NCBI GenBank assembly: GCA_038247995.1
Contig: JBBRUG010000195.1
Span: 1-11,397, forward strand
Origin: JBBRUG01 sp038247995
GTDB lineage: Bacteria; Chloroflexota; Chloroflexia; Chloroflexales; Chloroflexaceae
DNA: 11,397 bases
Direction: 5' to 3'
Position 1 is the stretch's first letter; the number at the start of each line of letters is the position of its first letter. Of this stretch, positions 6,470-11,397 are shown piece after piece. A program made the translations under genes and the position numbers. The notes under the pieces are model-generated. The model saw only the letters and a list, made by a program, of their open reading frames with translations. It was not told the DNA's origin and did no database searches.

Positions 6470-7582
6470 CTACGCCGCCACCCGTCGATAGATCGCCAGG
6501 GTTTCTTCCGCCGCTCGCGCCCAGGAAAACGTAGCCGCCTGGAGCGGCCCACGCCGCGCAAGATCGGCCCGCGCTGCTTCATCCTGCCAGAGCGCTGTTA
6601 TAGCGTCAGCCCAGGCGGAAATCTCCGTAGGCGGCAAGAGCTGCGCGGCATCGCCCGCCACCTCCGGCAAGCTGCTGGTGTCGGCCACCAGGCTTGGCGC
6701 GCCGCAGGCCAATGCCTCGAGTACCGGCAACCCAAAACCCTCGTAAAGCGATGGATTGACGTAGAGCCGGCAGGCGTTATAAAGCCAATGCAAACTGGCG
6801 CGATCAACGCCGCCCAGAAAATGCACCGCATCTTCCAGGGCGAGTTCATGCACCATTGCATAGATCGGGTCGGCCAGCCAGCCGCGCGCCCCCGCCAGTA
6901 CCAGTCGGTAGTCGGCTTTGGGGCGGCGATCACGGCAGATCCGCAGCGCGCGCAACAGCGTGACAATATTTTTGCGCGGCTCGATCGTGCTGACGAAGAG
7001 CATAAACGTCTGGGCCTGGAGCGGCACGCCATTAATCGTGCGCTGAGCGTCGGGCGGCAAGCCGAGCGGGCCAAAGCTCGGCGCAGCCGCCTCGGGCACC
7101 ACATCGATCCGCTCGGACGGTATGGCCAACAGTTCCACAATATCGTTGCGCGTCGCCTCCGAAACGGCAATAATCGCGTCGGCGTTAACGACGGCATGCT
7201 CGATCTGGCCATAATAGCGCCGCGCCGCTGCATCAAGAATAGCCGGAAAGCGCAGAAACGCCAGGTCGTGAACCGTGATCACCGCCGGACAGGGGCGCCG
7301 CAAGGGTGGAATAAAGTCGGGGCTGTGCAACACATTCAGCCGTTGCGGCAACAACTCAAGCGGCAGCGCGATCTGCTCGAAACGATGATGCGGCGGGGTA
7401 AACAAACCGGCGCGCACGACATTCGACGCCATCACCAGCGGGCGCTGCTGGCGGTAGTGCTGTAAGGCCACAAACGTGTCGTTGGGCGCAAGTGGCGCGA
7501 GCGCACCCAGTAACTGGCGCGTGTAATGCGCAATCCCCCCCTGCCGATACGCATTCAGGCGTGCATCAATACCAATACGCAT
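6470..7582 (-). CDS. Family 4 glycosyltransferase (GT-B fold)
   Basis: A 370-residue retaining glycosyltransferase of the GT4 group, whose members use nucleotide-sugar donors to build lipopolysaccharide, exopolysaccharide or other glycans at the cytoplasmic membrane. The N-terminal acceptor domain starts MRIGIDARL with a glycine-rich loop QGGIAHY (14-20) and shows HSPD (86-89) and VHDL (104-107). The donor domain has STIEPRKN (198-205), whose R203 and K204 are likely phosphate-binding residues, and the E-x7-E motif EGFGLPVLE (E281 and E289). GARG (231-234) and LVADTSSLPEV (298-308) also fit the family. No membrane segment is seen. Length and ends are normal. It lies downstream of the PhnP-like gene on the same strand, 78 bp away. 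No specific promoter or Shine-Dalgarno was recognised before its ATG, where four heptamer repeats occur. Sugar and acceptor cannot be predicted. Confidence 0.9.
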   Translation of the reverse strand: MRIGIDARLNAYRQGGIAHYTRQLLGALAPLAPNDTFVALQHYRQQRPLVMASNVVRAGLFTPPHHRFEQIALPLELLPQRLNVLHSPDFIPPLRRPCPAVITVHDLAFLRFPAILDAAARRYYGQIEHAVVNADAIIAVSEATRNDIVELLAIPSERIDVVPEAAAPSFGPLGLPPDAQRTINGVPLQAQTFMLFVSTIEPRKNIVTLLRALRICRDRRPKADYRLVLAGARGWLADPIYAMVHELALEDAVHFLGGVDRASLHWLYNACRLYVNPSLYEGFGLPVLEALACGAPSLVADTSSLPEVAGDAAQLLPPTEISAWADAITALWQDEAARADLARRGPLQAATFSWARAAEETLAIYRRVAA

Positions 7583-7586
7583 AAGA

Positions 7587-7614
7587 ATTTAGGATTTAGG
7601 ATTCAGGATTTAGG
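7587..7614. repeat. Four tandem heptamers (ATTTAGG) directly before the glycosyltransferase start
   Basis: ATTTAGG at 7587-7593 and 7594-7600, ATTCAGG at 7601-7607 and ATTTAGG at 7608-7614 form an uninterrupted array with one mismatch. It begins 5 bp before the glycosyltransferase ATG (read on the minus strand) and takes the place of a ribosome-binding site. It resembles the short tandem heptamers found between genes in filamentous bacteria. Confidence 0.75.
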
Positions 7615-7644
7615 ATGGCATACATAACGACCCTCTGCACGCTA

Positions 7645-7663
7645 CATTCTGCATTCTGCATTA
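7645..7663. repeat. Second heptamer repeat (CATTCTG) touching the stop codon of the PhnP-like gene
   Basis: CATTCTG occurs at 7645-7651 and 7652-7658, followed by CATTA, whose last three bases (7661-7663) are the complement of the TAA stop codon. On the coding strand the gene ends TAA and runs straight into TGCAGAATGCAGAATG. The unit differs from the ATTTAGG array 30 bp away but has the same 7-bp length. Confidence 0.6.
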
Positions 7664-8425
7664 GTTCATAATCTCCACTTCCAACCCATCATACGCCAAA
7701 AAGACATTTGGGGGTAATGTGGCCTGCGTTGCCGCGTGCTCGATCGAGTGGTTCATATGCACAAGGTAAGCTTCGCGTGGGCGCAGTTGGGCGATCACAT
7801 CGAGGGCCTGCGGAATACTCAGGTGGGTCGGATGCGGTGTCTGGCGCAGCGCATTCAGCACGAGCACATCGAGATTTTCCAGGTGCGCCCAGGCTGCCGG
7901 GGGCAACTCACTGGCATCCGTCACATAACCTAACCCACCGATCCGATAGCCGGTAATCGTCCAGGTGCCGTGCAACACATCAAACGGCACAATCGCTGTA
8001 GCGCCGATCTGAAAGGGCGCTTCAACAGGAAGCAGATCAAGACCCGGCCGCGTCGAACCGTGCGAACTGCTCACGTCGAAAGCATAGGCAAAGCGCTCAC
8101 GCACGGCGGCAAGGGTCTGCGGGCTGCCATAGATCGGCATTGCGGCGCCATACATCGTTAACGGGCGTAGATCATCGAGGCCGGCAATATGGTCAAAATG
8201 GGCATGCGTAATCAGTATCGCATCCACCCGGTTCATCCCGGCCGCAAGCGCCTGGGTGCGGAAATCGGGGCCGGCGTCGATCAAGATCTGGCGCTCCGCC
8301 ATGCGCAACAACGCTGCAGTGCGCGTGCGCCGGTTGCGCGGGTCGGTTGATGTACAGACGCCACAAGCACAGCCGATGACCGGTACGCCCATGGATGTGC
8401 CTGTGCCGAGAAAGCGTAATTGCAT
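7661..8425 (-). CDS. PhnP-like metallo-beta-lactamase-fold phosphodiesterase
   Basis: A cytosolic metal-dependent hydrolase of the MBL superfamily, close in layout to PhnP, which opens phosphoribosyl 1,2-cyclic phosphate to ribose 1,5-bisphosphate in phosphonate breakdown. Counting from the ATG at 8425 (254 residues), it begins MQLRFLGTGTSMGVP, then CACGVC (C19, C21 and C24), which with a distal His could hold the structural zinc known in PhnP. The metal motif is HAHFDH (74-79), with further ligands likely at H152, D170, H223 and H226. A GTG at 8440 is also in frame, but the ATG puts the first strand in the family position. No other phosphonate (phn) genes are in the window, so the true substrate may be another cyclic nucleotide or phosphodiester. 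An extended -10 promoter lies just upstream. The gene is first in a likely transcript with the glycosyltransferase. Confidence 0.88.
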   Translation of the reverse strand: MQLRFLGTGTSMGVPVIGCACGVCTSTDPRNRRTRTAALLRMAERQILIDAGPDFRTQALAAGMNRVDAILITHAHFDHIAGLDDLRPLTMYGAAMPIYGSPQTLAAVRERFAYAFDVSSSHGSTRPGLDLLPVEAPFQIGATAIVPFDVLHGTWTITGYRIGGLGYVTDASELPPAAWAHLENLDVLVLNALRQTPHPTHLSIPQALDVIAQLRPREAYLVHMNHSIEHAATQATLPPNVFLAYDGLEVEIMN

Positions 8426-8467
8426 GCAGAAAGATACCACTTTTTTGGGTGAAGAACCTTATCCGTC

Positions 8468-8476
8468 ATTATAACA
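8468..8476 (-). promoter_or_regulatory. Extended -10 promoter (TGTTATAAT) for the PhnP-like gene
   Basis: On the minus strand the sequence reads TGTTATAAT, a perfect -10 with the TGn extension that can replace a -35 box. The sequence 17 bp upstream (AAAAGG) is indeed a poor -35. Transcription would begin near 8461, giving a leader of about 36 nt before the ATG at 8425. Confidence 0.6.
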
Positions 8477-8505
8477 TAGCGCCATCTGATCCTTTTAGCG
8501 CCATC
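8477..8505. repeat. 10-bp direct repeat TAGCGCCATC next to the minus-strand promoter, possible operator
   Basis: TAGCGCCATC occurs perfectly at 8477-8486 and 8496-8505, 19 bp apart start to start. The first copy starts right beside the extended -10 of the PhnP-like gene and the second covers its -35 region. That is typical of a repressor or activator site. No regulator gene adjoins it. Confidence 0.45.
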
Positions 8506-8665
8506 CAGATTACGAACCTACGTTTTACTGCGTATTGAACAGTGCGTATAGCAGTCCAGTACAATATGTGTGATTACGACGCCCAATAATAGCTTTCATG
8601 ACCTGAATTTCCGACCCTAGCGCTGGACATAAACAAACTGTCAGCGAGTTTAAATCTTTTAGCCC

Positions 8666-8694
8666 TTGATTAGGGGTGCCGGGCGACCTATACT
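8666..8694 (+). promoter_or_regulatory. Sigma-70-like promoter for the membrane sensor kinase
   Basis: TTGATT (8666-8671) and TATACT (8689-8694) are separated by exactly 17 bp. The -10 matches consensus at five of six bases and the -35 begins with the key TTGA. Transcription would begin near 8701, leaving a leader of about 87 nt. This is the best plus-strand promoter seen in the region. Confidence 0.6.
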
Positions 8695-8787
8695 GTTATT
8701 AATTGAATGTTAATGGGGGGCGTGTACCATCTGTAGCGTGCATCTTACCAGAACTCACTGTCGTCCACGTCGCGAAGGGTACAGGCG

Positions 8788-11040
8788 ATGCGCCGGTTTA
8801 TCCGGGAGATTACCTCCCACCTCCAGTATAAAATCATTGGCCCATTCCTGCTCCTGACGATCCTGGTCGTCGTGTTGGGGTCGGCTGCGATTTTTAACAT
8901 GGTGGCCGGCTCGCTGCAAGAACGCTTCGATAATCAGCTTGCCGTTGTCGCCCGGGCGGCCAATGGCGCACTCCAGATCCAGGAACAGGCCAACCTCCAG
9001 GCGCTCCAAGAAATCGCCTTTGCCCAGCCGAACCCCAGCACCGGCGCGCCAAGTGTTGTTGATGCGCTCAGCAACGACGACGCTATCGGCCTTGCCGATG
9101 CGCTCAGGCCCTTCTTTCTCATTGGCAGCAACCGACCTAGTGAACGGATCGACCGCCTGATCGCCTTTGATCAGCAGGGGCGCACCGTTGTCGACTTCGA
9201 ACGCTCGGCTACCGCTGCTGAGGGCTACGTCGCGAACGCGTCGATCGACATTGCTGAGGTCTGGTTTACCCAACGGGTACTCAGCGGCGTTGCCGACGCA
9301 CGTGGCGACAAATATGCCGGCCTGGTGGAGTTTGCCGATACCGGCGCGCTCTATTTTGTCACTGTCGCCCCCGTGCGCGACGGCGACACGGTGGTCGGCG
9401 GTCTGATCGCAGCAATGCGCCTCGACACGCTGCTGAGTGCACTCACGGCGCGCTCGCAGGCGGCCGGCATGACGATCTACGATCAGGCGGGCCGGCTTGT
9501 CGCCAGTAGTTTAAGCGTCGATGGCGCTGTTCCGGCGATGAGCCTCGAACTACTTCGCGAGTACGAGGCCAATCCGAACCCGATTGCTCAATCGCTCTTC
9601 CACATCGTGCCGCTCGGCGCCGACGAGTATCAGTTTGCTTATGTGCCGCTGGAGATCCGCGGCGTCAATGTAGGCATTCTCGCCCCAGCGCTTTCGCGTA
9701 AATATGTGCTGTCCACCTGGAGCGATACAATCGGGCCGATCATCATTACCTTTACGGCAGTGATCATATTGATTATTTTCGTTGGGGTCTGGATCGCCAA
9801 GGCCATTACCGCCCCGCTCGAAGAACTGACCCACACCGCCCACGCCGTCACCACCGGTGATCTTTCGCGGCGCGCTGCTGTGCGTTCGAACGATGAGATC
9901 GGTATACTCGGCGAGCGCTTTAACCAGATGACCGAGTATCTGATCCGGCTCTACGCCCAGGTGCAGGCCGAAGCCTCGCAGCGCGCCGCGATCGTTGAGA
10001 GTATTACCGACGGCATTATTGTCTGCGACGACCAGGGCGTGATTCGCCTGGCCAATCGCGCTACCCGACGCTTCCTTGGCATCGTCGACGACGCACCAAT
10101 GCCGGCGCGCCTTGCCGATATCCCGCTGATCAAGCTCGTCGCAGGTGTACCCGGCTTCGGCACCCAACGCGCCCAGGATCTTTACAGCCTGGGCGAATAT
10201 GTCGTCCGCGCCTCAGTCGCGCCCGTCATTGGGGTCAATGGGCTGCGCTCGGGGTATGTCTGCGTCCTTCAAGATATGACCGAAGAGGTTGCCGTCGACC
10301 GGGCGAAGACAAACTTCATCGGCACCATTTCCCACGAACTGCGCACCCCGCTCACCGTCATTCGCGGCAATGCCGACTTGCTGCTGCGCGGTCTGGCCGG
10401 CCCGATGGACGACGAACAGCGGGTCTTCATCGACTCGATCCGCCAGCATGCCTCCAGTATGACCGGCCTGATCAGCAATGTGATCGTGATCGCCGGCCTC
10501 GACTCGGGCACGCTGGCTACCGACCTCGAACCACTCAATCTACAGCGTCCAATCGAAGAGGCCGCCTGGCCGCTCCAAAGCCTGATCAAGGCCAAGGGCC
10601 TGACCCTAAAGATCGATCTTCCCGACGAGATGCCACACGTGCTGGCCGACTTCGATCAGGTGCGCATGGTGATGCACCAACTGCTCGACAATGCCCGCCG
10701 CTACACCAACGACGGTGAGATTGCAGTCCACGCTGTGCCGTGCGCCGAACACGTGCGGGTTGAGGTACATGATACCGGGCGCGGCATTCCGTCCGATATG
10801 CAACAGCAAGTGTTTCAGCGTTTTATTCGCGGCGATGGAATCAGCGAAGGGATCAACTCAGCGGAACGTGGGATCGGCCTGGGGCTTGCGATCTGCAAAC
10901 AACTGGTCGAGCGGCAAGGCGGTACGATCTGGGTTGAAAGCTCACTAGGTCAGGGCAGCACATTCTGCTTTACATTGCGCTACGCTAATGATACACCAAG
11001 CCCTGAAACATCGAAGACCCGCATGGCTGCGGCTGCCTAA
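8788..11040 (+). CDS. Membrane sensor histidine kinase: TM-Cache-like sensor-TM-HAMP-PAS-HisKA-HATPase
   Basis: A 750-residue inner-membrane receptor kinase. TM1 spans about residues 17-38 and TM2 about 315-338. Between them lie some 275 external residues with two similar half-patterns: FDQQGRTVVDF (127-137) and YDQAGRLVASS (231-241), each followed by a strand-rich part ending in GGLIAAM (204-210) or VGILAP (295-300). This fits a double Cache sensor of small molecules. HAMP covers about 339-391 and PAS about 397-500. HisKA carries H516 in SHELRTPLTV. The HATPase has N635 (LLDNA), G1 DTGRGI (662-667), F-box VFQRF (675-679) and G2 GIGLGLA (695-701), so catalysis should be intact. GAAGG lies 9 nt before the ATG. 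No response regulator is adjacent; the next gene overlaps its end and encodes a membrane protein, which may share its signal or output. The ligand is unknown. Confidence 0.92.
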   Translation: MRRFIREITSHLQYKIIGPFLLLTILVVVLGSAAIFNMVAGSLQERFDNQLAVVARAANGALQIQEQANLQALQEIAFAQPNPSTGAPSVVDALSNDDAIGLADALRPFFLIGSNRPSERIDRLIAFDQQGRTVVDFERSATAAEGYVANASIDIAEVWFTQRVLSGVADARGDKYAGLVEFADTGALYFVTVAPVRDGDTVVGGLIAAMRLDTLLSALTARSQAAGMTIYDQAGRLVASSLSVDGAVPAMSLELLREYEANPNPIAQSLFHIVPLGADEYQFAYVPLEIRGVNVGILAPALSRKYVLSTWSDTIGPIIITFTAVIILIIFVGVWIAKAITAPLEELTHTAHAVTTGDLSRRAAVRSNDEIGILGERFNQMTEYLIRLYAQVQAEASQRAAIVESITDGIIVCDDQGVIRLANRATRRFLGIVDDAPMPARLADIPLIKLVAGVPGFGTQRAQDLYSLGEYVVRASVAPVIGVNGLRSGYVCVLQDMTEEVAVDRAKTNFIGTISHELRTPLTVIRGNADLLLRGLAGPMDDEQRVFIDSIRQHASSMTGLISNVIVIAGLDSGTLATDLEPLNLQRPIEEAAWPLQSLIKAKGLTLKIDLPDEMPHVLADFDQVRMVMHQLLDNARRYTNDGEIAVHAVPCAEHVRVEVHDTGRGIPSDMQQQVFQRFIRGDGISEGINSAERGIGLGLAICKQLVERQGGTIWVESSLGQGSTFCFTLRYANDTPSPETSKTRMAAAA

Positions 11041-11397
11041 TCGACGCTCACTGAAGCGTCCGCTGCCCTGGCTCATGCTCGGCGCTCTGCTGCTCGCGCT
11101 GCTGGGTGTCGGGCTTTCTGCGCGTCTGGCGATCTTCATTGCGCGCCCCGATGCGGCCTGGTATACCGGCGATCTAACAACCCGCAGGCAAGTTGATTAT
11201 AGTTTCTGGCCCCTCGAACGCGTGCTGTTTGTGCCGCCACCACCTCAGGAGGTGGTGAACGCCGCGCTCGAAGACACTCCGCCGCTGCGTGCGCCTGATC
11301 CCGGCCAGGGGCCTGAGGAGGGCGTTCCGGTTGTCGTTATTGGCGCGCCCAGACCGACGACTACGCTCGTTCAGACCCCAGCACCGCTTCCCACGGC
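10988..11397 (+). CDS. Membrane-anchored protein with Pro/Thr-rich exterior, truncated by the window edge
   Basis: An open frame from the ATG at 10988 runs without a stop for 136 codons to the window end. Residues 1-27 hold many Arg and Lys. Then a hydrophobic segment (about 28-52, including LMLGALLLALLGVGL) forms a single signal anchor, so the rest should face outside. The exterior contains FWPLERVLFVPPPP and a stretch rich in Pro, Thr and Glu (from about residue 80), typical of a flexible stalk before a surface domain that is not visible here. The start overlaps the sensor kinase by 53 bp with no clear Shine-Dalgarno; a later ATG at 11075 lies inside the hydrophobic part and would lose the basic end. 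I do not recognise the family. The overlap suggests cotranscription with the kinase. Confidence 0.6.
   Translation, partial: MIHQALKHRRPAWLRLPNRRSLKRPLPWLMLGALLLALLGVGLSARLAIFIARPDAAWYTGDLTTRRQVDYSFWPLERVLFVPPPPQEVVNAALEDTPPLRAPDPGQGPEEGVPVVVIGAPRPTTTLVQTPAPLPT

Larger units (their letters stand above)
8426..8787. other. Divergent control region between the PhnP-like gene and the sensor kinase
   Basis: This 362-bp stretch is visibly richer in A and T than the flanking genes and holds no credible gene; the only ATG frames are a few codons long. It carries an extended -10 promoter for the minus-strand gene, a good promoter for the plus-strand kinase, a weaker plus-strand promoter-like pair (TTGAAC 8535-8540, TACAAT 8560-8565, 19-bp gap) and two short direct repeats that could be operators. 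Confidence 0.7.

Noticed and set aside
6449..6476. GGCGTA/TACGCC inverted repeat at the convergent gene ends
   Set aside because: Only 6 bp with a 16-nt loop and no T-tract, in GC-rich DNA; too weak to call a terminator.
6788..7465. Plus-strand open frame inside the glycosyltransferase gene
   Set aside because: It is antisense to clear GT4 motifs including E-x7-E, and it has no motif of its own.
7587..7614. ATTTAGG array as telomere-like DNA or a CRISPR array
   Set aside because: Only four 7-bp units without spacers, in the middle of a bacterial gene cluster. It fits a short intergenic tandem repeat.
8723..8783. TGTACC/GGTACA pairing that could mask the sensor kinase ribosome-binding site
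   Set aside because: A 6-bp match across 49 nt with no extension is expected by chance.

Overview
The window is a high-GC bacterial chromosomal segment carrying eight complete genes and one that runs off the right edge. Protein style, strong GC third-position bias, multi-domain orphan sensor kinases and intergenic heptamer repeats together suggest a Chloroflexota (Chloroflexia-like) bacterium. This is inference: there is no rRNA, tRNA or marker gene here to settle it. No phage, insertion sequence, CRISPR array or RNA gene is visible.

Layout, left to right. (1) A PlsC-type phospholipid acyltransferase on + (70-654), with a perfect TATAAT just upstream at the window edge. (2) Convergent to it, a tightly coupled two-gene operon on -: a PfkB-family sugar kinase (2706 to 1747), then a BtpA/SgcQ-family TIM-barrel protein (1735 to 890). 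The second gene's Shine-Dalgarno starts directly at the kinase stop codon. (3) A divergent promoter region with a 10-bp direct repeat, then a large soluble hybrid kinase on + (2885-5335; receiver, GAF, PAS, HisKA, HATPase, receiver), closed by a clear hairpin at 5354-5380. (4) An eIF2B/ribose-bisphosphate-isomerase-like protein on + (about 5522-6442). (5) Convergent to it, on -, a PhnP-like metallo-beta-lactamase-fold phosphodiesterase (8425 to 7661) followed by a family 4 glycosyltransferase (7582 to 6470). The 78-bp spacer between them holds two different heptamer repeats. (6) A 362-bp divergent control region with recognisable promoters on both strands. (7) On +, a membrane sensor histidine kinase (8788-11040; two TM segments around a double Cache-like sensor, HAMP, PAS, HisKA, HATPase). 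(8) Overlapping its end by 53 bp, a truncated membrane-anchored protein with a Pro/Thr-rich exterior.

How the genes may work together. The acyltransferase and glycosyltransferase point to envelope lipid and glycan synthesis. The two kinases are orphans: no DNA-binding response regulator lies in the window. The least understood unit is the PfkB-BtpA operon. It sits near an eIF2B-like protein and a PhnP-like enzyme, so three families whose known members make or use ribose 1,5-bisphosphate or related sugar phosphates lie within 7 kb. That is only a hypothesis, and the eIF2B-like protein lacks the isomerase cysteine, which argues against the simplest version.
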